Positions 1 through 11,038 of a DNA stretch of 64,000 nt are shown piece by piece. The notes under the pieces are model-generated. The model was not told the DNA's origin and did no database searches. It saw only the letters and a list, made by a program, of their open reading frames with translations. Within the stretch, counting starts at the first letter, position 1; every line of letters starts with the position of its first letter. The position numbers and the translations under genes are program-made. This stretch comes from Rheum nobile (Eukaryota > Streptophyta > Magnoliopsida > Caryophyllales > Polygonaceae): assembly GCA_027886185.1 (NCBI GenBank), contig WOAB01000589.1, forward strand, positions 4,097,001 through 4,161,000. The letters are read 5' to 3'.

Positions 1-705
1 TGCAGCTGCTAGGTCCTCCAAATAGAAGTTTTTACAAGTCTTTTATACCCCGCCTCCAAATAGCAAACGACGCACGGGATAAAACAAGTCGGAGACAAAA
101 CACGTGGCCCGACTCGGCCAAAAACTCGGCCGGGTCACGGGTCGAGTTTCAGTCAGCGACGTTGACTCGGGCGACAACTCGGTCGGGTCTCGACCGAGTT
201 GTGTCCAGTTAACAACTCCTGGGCTGACTCAAGAGACAACTCGGTCGGGTCTCGACCGAGTTGTTCTCAGTTAACTTCCTTTGGCTGACTCGGGCCGAAA
301 CTCGGTCGGGTCTCGACCGAGTTGCTCCCAGTTGACGTCTTGAGTGGGCTTCATGACTCGGGCCGAAACTCGGCCGGGTCTGGGCCGAGTTTGGCACAGT
401 TTTCTTCCTTGGTTCTTGCCTCAGACTCTCTCCTTGATCGACCTTGGTCCCGCCTTCTTCTTGTCATCCGCACACTTGACGTTGACGTCATCCCTTCGAG
501 CCCTCTACTCAAACATCTTCGTATTAAGGCTCATATTCTCCAAAAACGCCTCCTAAAGATCCTGAAATGAAACAAACGCAAGAGTAGACTCCGGACACTA
601 CAAATCTACTAAAACCAAATAAAACTAAAAGGAAAAAGGAGCAAAACAAACCAAATTAGCAGAAATAAATGTGACCTAAACTAGCCTAAATGCATGCTAT
701 AAGGT
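1..705 (-). mobile_element. LTR remnant, Athila/Tat-like (inferred)
   Basis: GC-rich hairpin repeats (about 100-390) grade into a C/A-rich stretch (400-690) with no reading frame. Its general style, with palindromic GC units, pyrimidine-rich blocks and an 'aaaccaataaaac'-like end, resembles the LTRs of the Athila-like element at 46626-52938 in minus orientation, but it is not the same family. The left end lies outside the window. The right end meets Helitron helicase sequence near 705 without a recognisable TG/CA terminus, so it is truncated. The lineage call is inference from resemblance only. Confidence 0.45.
125..389. repeat. Tandem array of about 60-68 bp units, each with a GC hairpin
   Basis: Hairpins at 178-198, 240-260 and 301-321 share an 8 bp stem (CTCGGTCG / CGACCGAG) and a 5 nt loop. 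Diverged versions lie at about 125-146 and 369-389 (CTCGGCC / GGCCGAG). The spacing of 61-68 bp shows a tandemly amplified unit rather than chance palindromes. It lies in the LTR remnant. Confidence 0.8.
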
Positions 706-1935
706 CACTTTCGGCGGCTATAAGGTCAAAAGGTGAAATAGTCCTTACTGTTGCTTCAAGTGGAAATCCGGCTCTCCTAATACCTGGCGGCAAAACTGCT
801 CATTCTAGGTTTAAAATACCTTTGCAAGTTAATGAGGATTCAACGTGTCATATATGTTCAGGTACAGAACTTTCTGAGTTAATATGTGCCGCCAAACTTA
901 TTATCTGGGATGAAGTTATCATGACGAATAAGTTCTGTTTTGAAGCATTAGACAGGACGTTAGTAAGATCCTCCAAAAGAGAGCAGGCAAGATGTTGTTT
1001 TTGCCACCATTAATTCCTCTTATTTGTGGGATCATTGCAAAGTTCTTACACTGACAAGAATTATAAGGATTCAACAAGGTACATCTGATTCTGAGATCCA
1101 AGAGGCAAAGCAATTTTCTGAATGGGTATTAAGCATCGGAGATGGGACTGTAGGTGTTGACAATGATGGGGAAGCGCAAATAGAAATTCCCGATGAACTG
1201 TTGGTAAAGGATTATGACTTAGATCTGATTCCAGCAGTTGTTAAATCTGTATATCCATCTCTTATGGAAGATTAGTTGTCTCCGGCATACTTTGAAGAAC
1301 GAGCAATTCATGCTCCAACACATGAAGAGGTAGATAAAGTTAATGAGTATATATTGTCTTCGTTGCTTGGTGATGAAAAGGTCTATCTCAGTTCGGATAG
1401 TCTGTGCAAGGCAGGTTCTGTTAAAGACAGTGATGCGAGTATTTATACGTCTGACTACTTGAACAATATTAGATGTTCTGGTCTGCCGAATCATGTACTG
1501 AAACTAAAGGTTGGGGTCCCTATTATGTTGTTTCGAAATATTGATCAGTCTTCAGGTTTATGCAACGGGACGAGATTGATAACCACGCAGCTTGGCAGTC
1601 ATGTCATACAAGGAAGAATTATTTCAGGCAACAATATAGGACATACGGTATTGATTCCTCGCATGATCATGTCACAATCAGACACTTCATTCCCTTTCAA
1701 GTTTCAACGAAGACAATTTCCCTTGAGTGTCTATTTTGCTATGACCATAAACAAGAGTTAAGGTCAATCTCTTGTAAATGTCGGTTTGTATCTTCCACGC
1801 CCTGTTTTCAGTCATGGCCATTTTTATGTTGCACCATCAAGGGTTACTAACAAGAAAGGTTTGAAGATATTGATTTGCGACAAAGACAACAAGAGATCTA
1901 ATACTACAACCAATGTAGAAGGCTTATTTATTTAA
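706..1935 (+). pseudogene. Helitron RepHel helicase (PIF1-like) fragment
   Basis: Translation gives the C-terminal part of a plant Helitron PIF1-family DNA helicase, which in an intact element unwinds DNA for rolling-circle transposition. Recognisable pieces in order are AIRSKGEIVLTVASSG, LLIPGGKTAHSRFKIP, the Walker-B-like LIIWDE, ALDRTL, ATINSSYLWDHCKVLTLTR, ERAIHAPTHEEVDKVN, LKVGVPIMLFRNID, the SF1 motif FAMTINKSxGQSL and YVAPSRVT. It is dead. The Walker A and Rep domains are missing on the left, a frameshift with loss of the GGDFRQ segment lies near 963-988, and in-frame stops lie at 1273-1275 and 1756-1758 (CAA to TAA inside the conserved NKSQGQS). The reading frame then runs cleanly to the natural TAA at 1933-1935. 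No Helitron 3' terminus follows within 1 kb. Confidence 0.88.
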
Positions 1936-2996
1936 TTCTTTTTGTTTATAATCAACCAATGTAGAAGTTTTTGATTAAATTTATCATATAAATTCAAATT
2001 TTCAAATTCAAATATTTTTTTGTAAATATGGTTTACTTTATGTTGATTTAGTATTATCCTACAAAATATTTGATAAATATATGAATTTAAATATGTATAT
2101 TTTTGTATTCTTATAGGATGCCAATTTTTTTTTCAAACAAATCATAACTATTAAGTTAAATAATGAATTGAAAAATGTATTTCAGTATTCGATGGCCCAA
2201 AATGAATTTTTCCAGCTTAGTGTTTGACTCTCCCTTTCTTGTTGTAATGGCCCAATAATAAGGTCTTTTCTGAATTTTTATATTGTTGACTTATAACTTA
2301 GCGATGATTAATTACATAATTATGAAACTATTATAGCATAATTATTGTACGTAGTTAATAAAATTATTTATGAATATCACTACCTTTATTTAAAATGTGC
2401 AAGCTAGTTTTTTGGAAATTATATATAGGTTTGTAATATTATTAAAAGAAAGAGATTTTATTTAATAATTATTTTGTTTAGGATGACCTTGATACATCTT
2501 TACAATTACGTATATAAAGTGTGAATAATGGAAAATGTGGGTTTTCTATGAGATCGAGTATTCGTTGCATTTCATCCCACTCGACAATTCGAACAGAATT
2601 GTAAAAATACATATGTAATTGTAATCAAGGTAAGAATTTATGACTAATTATATTCTTATTGTTATCTTGTTATTCATTGAAGTTGTGAGATTAAGTTAGT
2701 TGCGAAATATAGAAGTAATTATAATACCATAAAATATGTTTGTTTTTTTAATTATAATTTCTCTCTTGATATGTTTTTTCTCAAACAATTAATTGATCTT
2801 TACTTGCTCATTGTCACCGTAGTAATAGTCACTCATACAATGTTGCAAATAGTGAAATAAATGAAACAATAACTTTCAAATCATAATGATACAAATATAT
2901 TTTTGGTAGAGATATAACTTACTAATAAAAATGACATTACATATACCTTATAATTTATATGTCATAACATAAATAGAGACAAAGAGAAAACACTCT
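1936..2996. other. AT-rich stretch, no gene seen
   Basis: Downstream flank of the helicase fragment. It is strongly AT-rich with short direct repeats and no coding signature. No Helitron 3' hairpin plus CTRR was found here. Confidence 0.6.
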
Positions 2997-3179
2997 AATC
3001 CATTCTCCCTCTTCTCCGACTCCCCAAACCCTTTCAGAAGGGACCAATCGGAGCCCCACACTCCCAGAGTCTTCGACCGATTCGACGATTCGTCCTCCGA
3101 TGGAGGCTTCTCTCGCGCCTCGTCCTCTAGTTACGCTCAGGACGGGGTAGTCAAGACCGACTGGGTAATCAAGCCATGA
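2997..3179 (+). pseudogene. Exon-like GC island of 60 codons, possible captured gene fragment
   Basis: A sharply GC-rich block in very AT-rich DNA. One frame is open from about 2997 to a TGA at 3177-3179 and reads as a Ser/Asp/Phe-rich segment (NPFSLFSDSPNPFRR, then RVFDRFDDSSSDGG, then QDGVVKTDWVIKP). Composition, frame and lack of repeats look like a host exon caught between Helitron ends, as Helitrons commonly do. I do not recognise the source protein. There is no ATG in a good position and no clear splice sites, so it is unlikely to be expressed as such. Confidence 0.4.
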
Positions 3180-3616
3180 CAAAAACAAAATAAAGCTTAT
3201 AATTTAAAAAATGAAGATAATATCAAAAGCTTACCAACTTTCAATCATCATCAACAATGGGAAGCCCACTAATTTTATTTTCCACAATTATCTCTAGCGC
3301 TGCAAGGAGAAATGTTCAGAAAATCAGCAGAAATGAACTAAAATAAAATTAGGTTAGAAGATACCAAGAACACTTTATATACCTTCATGTAGAGATAAGT
3401 ATTAAACAAATAATGAGATATGGATATATGAGATACAAATATATGAGATACAGATATCAAAACTTTAGGAGCTTCTAACTGTTTTTGACTTTTGTATATG
3501 AGATACAGATATTCTTAAATTTGTTAAACAAATAATTTTAAAATCAAATCGTTTGATATCAATCAAGTTTGTTAATATTAATTATTAACTACTTTTAAAA
3601 AATTACAAAAAAATCC

Positions 3617-3697
3617 ATAAAATGACACATAAGCTATGTGAGGCCAGAAGCATTCTGGTGGCTCGAAATTCAATAGATTTAATATATATATATATAG
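3617..3697 (-). mobile_element. Helitron 5'-terminal segment, degenerate
   Basis: Read on the minus strand, a run like TCTATATATATATATTAAA is followed by GAGCCACCAGAA and TCTGGCCTCAC, the typical start of a plant Helitron family. The same layout recurs at 4042, 4511, 6514 and 6754. The A before the leading TC is not preserved, so the exact edge is uncertain. Confidence 0.5.
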
Positions 3698-3942
3698 AGA
3701 CTTCAAATTTCAAAATTAAAACCAATTTTACATAATAACCATGATTATCAAGACAATTTTTAAAATGTGAAATTTACGGGTTGAAAATCCGTTAGGTTTA
3801 ACAAAAATTTATAGATATTGTATAATTATAATTTTAAGATTTAACTAACTTTTGAAAATCATATCTAGTTGAAAAGTTGTTAGTGACAAATTTAAAAATT
3901 AAGTATACTTGAAAAAATGAACTAAAATAAAAATTGATAATT

Positions 3943-4042
3943 AACCACAATTTGACACGTCAGCATGGTAGGGCCAGAATCACTCTAGTGGCTCAAAATG
4001 TGATAGCTTTAATATATATATATGTATATATATATATATAGA
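3943..4042 (-). mobile_element. Helitron 5'-terminal segment
   Basis: Minus-strand 5' end at 4042: TC preceded by A, then an AT run, TTAAAGC and a GAGCCACTAGAG / TCTGGCCC block. Same family layout as the other termini. The partner 3' end was not found. Confidence 0.55.
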
Positions 4043-4423
4043 TATAGTGGCCTTGATTATAGAAGCACATGTACTATGAATTGGAAATTGTATATATATT
4101 GTATGATTTTGGCCCATAAATTTATATAGGTCAAATTATATATGCAAACTCATGAAAATAATATTACTAATTACATAAATGAATATAAGATGTATTTTAT
4201 ATATAGTTTAGTAGGAAATCTATCATATATTATTTTGACATATATTATAAACTTATTGTATGTGTAATTTGTAGAAATCAAATTTTATAAAAAAGTTGTA
4301 TATAGTTTTTATATATTTGAAATTAGTTGTGATTAGATATTGTGATTTAAAATTTTAAATATTTAAAGTTAGTTGTGATTAGATATTGTGATTTAAATTG
4401 AATAGAATTGTTAATAAAAAAAG

Positions 4424-4511
4424 TGGATTAATCACAAATTGACACATAGAATTTGTGAGGCCAGAATCAATATGGTGGCTTTAATTTTTTTTACTTTAAT
4501 ATATATATTGA
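4424..4511 (-). mobile_element. Helitron 5'-terminal segment
   Basis: Minus-strand 5' end at 4511 (A followed by TCAATATATATATTAAAG), then AAAGCCACCATA and TCTGGCCTCAC. Partner 3' end not found. Confidence 0.5.
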
Positions 4512-5089
4512 TTAAATATAGCCTATAATTTTAAATAGACTAATATAACCTTAGAAGATAAATTTTGTAAAGCTGATTCTAATTCAATCAATCAATGCCC
4601 CCACGGCCCCACTTCAACATTCCACACTATGGGTCTCCTACTTTAATAAGTTAAATTAGCATTTTAGCTATCTTAGTTTTTATCATTATAATAAGACAAT
4701 AGATTTAATTCGTGTACACATTGTACATGATTCTTATATTTGTTGTAACGTGTTTAGGCAAAGAATTGATGTATTCAATTTACACTTATATTATGCACTT
4801 TCATTTCAGAATTATAGTAAGTGATTCATTTAAGCACTAAATAAATAAAATAATATTTATGTTATTATTTTTTGTCTCATTAATTTATTTACGGATGTAA
4901 TTTAATTTTGTAACAAATAAGTTTGATAATAGATTTGAGTTTTTAAAATATTGTAACGGTAAAGAATTTTGATCCACGTTAATCTATTTTACGGCTACAA
5001 ATGTTGAGCAAGTTATTTGTTTATTCACATTCATTTTGATCAGGCCATGTTGGTTTTTCTTTCAATAACTGTAAAGATTTTAATCGGTA

Positions 5090-6514
5090 TTAGTTTAATC
5101 CCTCGTGCATGGCACGAGCCAACTTATATTTATAAAAGAAAATTTTAGTATATGAATAAACGTCACATGAATACAAATTAATGACTATGTGATTATAAAA
5201 GATAAGATATACATGAAATGAGAATATATTGACATGTAGTTATATTAGATTTTTCTCAAACATATACGTACTAATAGAAAGAATGTGTTTGAATTTATAT
5301 ATATAAACATTATAGGAAAAAAATTCACTCTAAATATATGTAAAAATTACGATTGTACATGTTACTTAACTCAAGAATATTTTATTTTTGTATATTTAGA
5401 GTGAAATAGTATTCGAGATTGAAGTTATGAATCGAAATATACTATTTTTTTCTTCAATTTAATAGGTTAATACGATGTTATTTGTCAATCTTTCAACAAT
5501 ATGTTACTGATGATATGTTTAGATGTATATTGTTTTTAAAACTTCTTAAGTTTGTTGGTAGAATATTATTTTTCTTAGCTTTTTTTTTTTACCTTTTGTA
5601 ATATTCAATTCAGGTTTTAAACATTGAGATGATATTATTGAAAATAAAATCATATTAATTTACTCATTGTTTTATTATTATATATATATATATGTTGAAC
5701 ACTTATATTTATTCGTAATTATTAATATACTAAATTAACTCAATTGGATAATCAAATAAAACACAATTGAATTATATTTCAAATAGTATAATGATATTTT
5801 CATACATATTTTTTATTCATCATCAATTATTTCAAGTTCATAAATAATTTGTAATTAAATCTTGAAAATGTGAAATCTATCAAGTGAAGATTTTATTGCT
5901 ATCAAATTTACATGGGTTTATTTAAATTTCAAAATGTGAATGCATTGTAAGTAAATAAAAAATCATTTAAATATATGTTATCTAAAGGTTGTTACTAATT
6001 AACTTACGTGAGTTCACTAATCTTGTTGCTATGTCAATATACTAATTAACTTACATAGGTTCATTTAATTTGCTAATAGTTTGTCACTAATTTGTGATAT
6101 TTACCAAAAAGTCATTAAAATATATGGTATATAAAGTTAAGTATATAACCTAAACTTATACAATATTTAATATTTAATTTTTTTGATGATGTTAAATGTC
6201 AATTAATATTATTGTTGCATTAACAAAAATATATGTATCACATTTACATTTTCGTCAAATAGAAAATTACGTTAACATTTATTGCAAAAATAAGTTAGTT
6301 TGATGAGATTTTGGTCAAGATTTGATAAGATTTTAAATTTAGAGCTAATTAATTTGCAAATCTTGTTAAGGTCTTTTTATTAATTTATATTTTGTTGATT
6401 ACTTAATATAATAATAAATAGAAAAACGGAAAAAAATAAAACTTTAACAACTTGGGCCTAAAAACACTATGGTGACTTAAAAAGAGCCAGCTTTAATATA
6501 GATATATAGATAGA
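5090..6514 (-). mobile_element. Non-autonomous Helitron, about 1.4 kb, both ends visible
   Basis: The 3' end on the minus strand is CTAA at 5093-5090, followed by T (A at 5089). Eight bases inside it is a perfect 7 bp hairpin (CTCGTGC / GCACGAG, loop 5109-5111). The 5' end is a minus-strand TC run at 6514 (or 6510) preceded by A, leading into TCTATATTAAAGC and the family's GGC / CACCATAG block. The TC start, CTRR end, 3' hairpin and A/T insertion context together are diagnostic for Helitrons. The interior is AT-rich and non-coding. The tandem-duplication breakpoint at 6171 lies inside it. Confidence 0.72.
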
Positions 6515-6664
6515 TTGATGGTTAAATTTATTTACAATGTTATTTGTCACTTTAAAGTTTGGTTGGTTTTGGAAGTAATTATAATCTAAATATTTACATA
6601 TAAATTTTGATTTGATAAACGGTTTTTATTTAAAGTAAAATAAAAAAAAATAAAAAAAAAGGAA

Positions 6665-6754
6665 CGAATGAGAAAATGACATGTAGATATGGTGGGTCGA
6701 GAAGCGTTCTAAGAGCTCAAAAGGGGAGAGCTTTAATATATATAATAATTATGA
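6665..6754 (-). mobile_element. Helitron 5'-terminal segment
   Basis: Minus-strand 5' end near 6754 (A followed by TCATAATTATTATATATATT), then AAAGCTCTCCCC, GAGCTC and a CTCGACCCACCATAT block. It lies just outside the CACTA element and is repeated at 21775-21856 in copy 2. Confidence 0.5.
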
Positions 6755-7318
6755 TACAATTTTTATTTTGTTGAGCAACAAAATAGGTAAATATCACTAC
6801 TACATAAACGAGCTCATGAAGCGGTTAGTTGTGGCGGTTGTATGCAACGGTTAAGCAAATAAAACGATACTTGTAGCGATTGTGGGGATTTATGGCGGTT
6901 TTTGTAGCGGTTGTGTATGCTTTAAGTGTTAGGGTTTAAGTGGCGGTTCACAAAAGCCCAATAGTAGCACTTTTAGATCTATTGTGGTGGTTTAGTAAAT
7001 TAGCGCCCTCGACAGGTCCCGCGTTGTGCGCTTATCAGATCTCAAAGGGCTAAAGGCAAGTAAAAGTCCTAAAACTGAAATCGAAATTCCCACACCATTG
7101 CTCCGCTCCCACCCTCAGCAAACATCTGCACACTAGCGAACAAGGCTTGCCTATATCGGTCAGTTATGGATGCTAACAATGAAGGCAGAGAAGCGAACAA
7201 AGACAGAGAAGTGAACAACGAAGACAGAGAAGTGGAGAAGGCAGAGAAGGCTCGTCGGGGAACAAGGCGGGGAAGGTTTTTGGCGAACAAGGCGGAAAAG
7301 GCTATCGAGGCGGTCGGT

Positions 7319-10210
7319 TGAAATACCCCAACCGATACATGTATATATATATATTGGAATGTTAGATATTACCATTGAATACATAAGTCAACAAAGGCAG
7401 ATTGGGCTTTATAAATCAGAAATGGGGGCTGAACCGGACCAAAAACCCTTAATTCCTTTTCAGTCAGCAGATGTGCTCCCTCCTCCTCCCTTTTGTGCTC
7501 CGCCATTTTCTTCTCTTCGGTGAGCTCGAACCAGCAGTGGTAGCCTCTCCTTCCCTGATTCGAGCTGCGTCCAACTGTAGAGAAAGAGACCGCAGACTGC
7601 TGCTACATTATGTTACTGTTGCTGCGTTCGGTTGTTGCTGCTGTGCATTCGCTGCTACTGCTGGTGGCTGATATTCCGGCGACATGAGCCAGTTTCGACG
7701 GCGTAGACGTGGTCGACAGCGAGGTAAGGAAGAGTTGCATGGGTTAGAACTCTCGGCTGTTTACCTTCCGAAATTGCTGGATTAATTGAACGATTAAATT
7801 CTAGCTGAACTTTGGACAGATTTGGATGTGTTGCAGGGCTGTGGGCATGCTGTAAATTGTACTTGGCTGCTTGTGTTGTTCATGTGCAGACCACTGAGCT
7901 GTTGGAGTTAGGGTTGATTCGGGTGGATGCTGAATTGGTAAATTGAGGTATGATTTTAGGGTTTGAATTTGGGGGTTTATTAGTTGTGACTTTGTATGAG
8001 TAATTAATGTCAGGGATTTGCTCGGATTGATTTCGCAGGTTCGTTCGAGTTGGTTGGAGATATCTGAGGTCGTGGTTGTCGAGCTTGAGGCAAGTTGATT
8101 CTTGCTAACCCTTCGTTTATTTTTATAAAAGTACTTTTGTTCCTATCTTGATTCAGTAACTGATTTTATCCTTGTCTGATTATGTTAATTTGGATTGTTG
8201 GTTGTGGAATTTAATGGTTGGATGTGTGTGTGTGTGTTGGTAATTGTCTTGTATTGAAGATCGGTTGTGTGCTTGATTAGTGGTTTTGTTGATAGATATT
8301 GGTTTTGTTACTTGAATAGGTTGAATGTATGGATATTGGTTTAGTTGTTTGACATTGGTTGTTTACTTGGATATTGGGTTCGTGTTGAATGTTGATTGTG
8401 TGAATAATTATTGGTCGTGCATTGGATATTGGTTGTATGCTTTGCCATTGGTTCTGTGTTGGATATTTATTTATTGTTTGGTTGCTGGTTTGTTGGCGGC
8501 GGATATCGATTGTGTGTTTTGTTATTGGTTATGTGATGGGTTATTGGTTTTGTGTTGAACCTGGTTGAATGTGTTGGTTGTTGTTGCCTTGTGTTATGAT
8601 TGATTGGATGTTGGTGTAGTAGTTGATTGTAGCTTGTTGTGGATGATTGGTTGTGTTGACAGATGGAGGTGGTGGGTTGTTGGTGGATTGGTAATGGTTG
8701 ATTGTGGAGCCGGGGTGAGGGTGTGACCTCATCCGACCATGTGATGGTGTGACCTCCGTTGGTTAAGGCTAGGCCGGGGTGATTGATAGCCTCACCCGAC
8801 CACGTGAGGGTGTGACCTTACGTTGGTTAATGGCCATGGTTGGATGGTTGAAAGTCCCATTCGGAAAGTGTGTGTTGATTGTCTCACCCGGTGATGTGGT
8901 GATGGAGACGGAGGTTGGATTGGAGGTGTTGGCGGTTGTGTGTGTTGGTTATGTGTTGAATGTTGGTTGTGTACTTGATTAAGTGGTTTTGTTGATGATA
9001 TTGGTTGTGTACCTGATTAAGTGGTTTTGTTGATGATATTGGTTGTGTACTTGATTAAGTGGTTGTGTGATGATATTGGTTGTGTGCTTGGTTATTGGTT
9101 TTGTGTTGGATGTTGATTGTTGGCTAGTTATTGACTTGTTGTCAAATATTGGTTTTTATAGCTAGTTGTGATGTGAGTTTCTGTTGGTGTGGTTGTTGGT
9201 GGCAGCTAGTTGAGGAAAGATGGTTATGTTGATTGATTATGAAGGTTGGTTATGTGGATGTTTGTGAAGGTTGGTTTCCCATCTTGAGGGTGTGGGCCAA
9301 TATGGGTTGGGTTGAGGTGTATGGGTTGCGGCCCATGTTAACGAACAGGCGGCACCGAGAGGGTGGCTGACCTGGGTTGTTATAATTATATAAGGTGATG
9401 ATTGTCTTGCTTGTGCTTATGTGTTCGTTGATTCGAAGATTAGTTGGACGTGTTAGTACAGTAGTGAGTTTTGTAAGTGGTTAGTCGTGGTTGTACGTGT
9501 TAGTAATAATATATGTGTATAGGTTTGTAGGGCTGATAATTGAGGTATTAGTAATAGAGGAAAGTTGGATTGGATCTTTTTAGTCGTCTTCTTGTGGTGA
9601 GGTTGAGGTTGGATTAAGTGATGTTAGTATATTGAAGAGTTGGATAAGAGGGGTAATGAATAGTTATGTGATAGTGTGTGTTTATGTTTTGATGTGTGGT
9701 CGATATTGGTTGGTTGATATGATAGTGATATAATAATGATATATATATTTATATATGGTGTGGCATGTTGTTGTTTGGTATTATTTGATTGTTGTGATAA
9801 TTCTCTGGTTTTAAACTGTTTTGGCTTGAGGAGTCTTGCCAGTCTTGATGGAAGACTGACCAACTTCGGTTTACGTGCTGCGGTTGACAGGGGTATCGGG
9901 TCCCCCAGTCAATTTGGCTTTGTAGGTTTGCAGCAACAAGCGGGTTCTGGATCACAGATGTGTCTTCACAGTTAAAGATTTAGTTTTACTACGAATTTGA
10001 AAAGGTTGTATTAACTATTCGTTGTTTTGGGATTAAACTGATTTATTGAGTTGGATGAAATGTTTAAGTGTAGTTTCAAACTTGAGCAGGGAATTTTAAT
10101 GTTGTTAACTTTATGTATTGGGAAGAGTTTTGGATTTCTTTTCTTTTAAAAACCGCCTTATAGTCCTTCGGGACTATGGCACTGTAGCACCTCTGGCCCG
10201 GGGTGTTACA
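7319..10210 (-). mobile_element. Solo-LTR-like insertion in the CACTA element
   Basis: A 2892 bp block absent from copy 2. It starts TGAAATACCCC and ends GGGGTGTTACA, so read on the minus strand it is TGTAACACCCC to GGGGTATTTCA, Gypsy-type LTR ends. It is flanked by near-identical 5 bp target copies, TCGGT (7314-7318) and TTGGT (10211-10215), and removing it rejoins the copy-2 sequence exactly. There is no PBS, polypurine tract or coding domain, so a solo LTR formed by LTR-LTR recombination is the simplest reading. The interior is T/G-rich on the plus strand; short open frames there look like chance. Confidence 0.68.
8962..9080 (+). repeat. 38 bp tandem repeat, about three units
   Basis: Three consecutive units contain GGTTGTGTACTTGATTAAGT followed by GGTTTTGTTGATGATATT, the third shortened. 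It lies in the T/G-rich body of the solo-LTR-like insertion, which has related diverged units at about 8280-8560. Confidence 0.75.
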
Positions 10211-10554
10211 TTGGTTGTGGTTGTTATAGGCGCAGAGAAGGCTCCCACCCCCAACAAACAAGGTGGTGAGGCAGCCAACTTGCCGCTCCCACCATCCCAC
10301 GAGCAAACAACGAACAAGGTAGGTGCAGGTTTCCCCTTCACCACCAGCAAACAACGAACAAGTTAGCCATAGGTTTAGGTTTCCTCTTGCTCCTCCCACC
10401 CGAGCAAACAGCAAACAAGGTAGGTGATATGCATACTATTGGGATTCAGAAGAAGCACAAGTATTCATTCTCACTGTTATTACAACTAGCATATCTTTTA
10501 TTTAGGATAGTTTGATTATAATAAAATATTATCCTTCTCATGTTTAATATGCAG

Positions 10555-11038
10555 AAAATCAGCAAGATCAACAAAGAGAACCGCCAAAAGCAAGGTGATA
10601 TGCATAATATGGGACCATCTTCGTATTCAATGCTGCGTGTTAAGATGGTAAATTTCTTTATTGTAGAATCAAATTAGTTTAATAGCTGATTTTTTACCCA
10701 TGTAGCAATCAAATACTTATATTTTGCGTTTGTATGGACGAGGTGTCACAAAGTCTACCTTAGAGAAAAAGGATCCCAATACCCCATTTATATTGCCCCC
10801 AATATTCTTGGAAAGCATCACAAAAAAGTGGGAGAAAGATATGGAGGAAAAGGTGGACAACAAAGTTTCTTATATTCTATCAAAGATCCGAGAAACTAAT
10901 CCAGAAAGTGATTTTATTATTCCAAACTTCGAAACAGACGAAGGAAATGCATCCCGTCAAGGTGATGATGAAGATGCTGAATCATCGGGCCCATCTCATT
11001 CACAAGAAAGGTATTATTTTTCTTCCTTTGAAATATGA
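10555..11038 (+). pseudogene. CACTA Transposase_24 (Ptta/En/Spm) fragment, copy 1
   Basis: Two exon-like blocks. 10555-10647 (acceptor ...GCAG, donor GTAAAT) encodes KISKINKENRQKQGDMHNMG, the conserved 'NK-NR-K---HTTGS-S' start of the plant Ptta/En/Spm family domain. 10706-11038 (acceptor TGTAG) continues with LRLYGRGVTKSTLEKKD and a Lys/Glu-rich part ending in KIRETNPESDF. A further splice may occur at about 11009 (GAAAG followed by GTATTA). The N-terminal exons and the transposase catalytic ORF are missing. It survives almost unchanged in copy 2 (34305-34788), where only a few substitutions differ. Confidence 0.65.

Larger units (their letters stand above)
3180..5089. other. AT-rich Helitron graveyard, no gene
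   Basis: About 1.9 kb of AT-rich DNA without reading frames. It holds at least three diverged Helitron 5'-terminal segments, listed separately, and a direct repeat of about 27 bp (AGTTGTGATTAGATATTGTG core) at about 4325-4352 and 4370-4397. Confidence 0.55.

Noticed and set aside
125..389. CRISPR array
   Set aside because: Regular spacing and palindromic repeats, but the spacers are themselves repeated, and this is plant DNA in an LTR.
8325..8558. Small membrane protein
   Set aside because: The frame consists of TTGGTT-type repeat sequence in the solo-LTR-like block; the hydrophobic look comes from T/G-rich composition.
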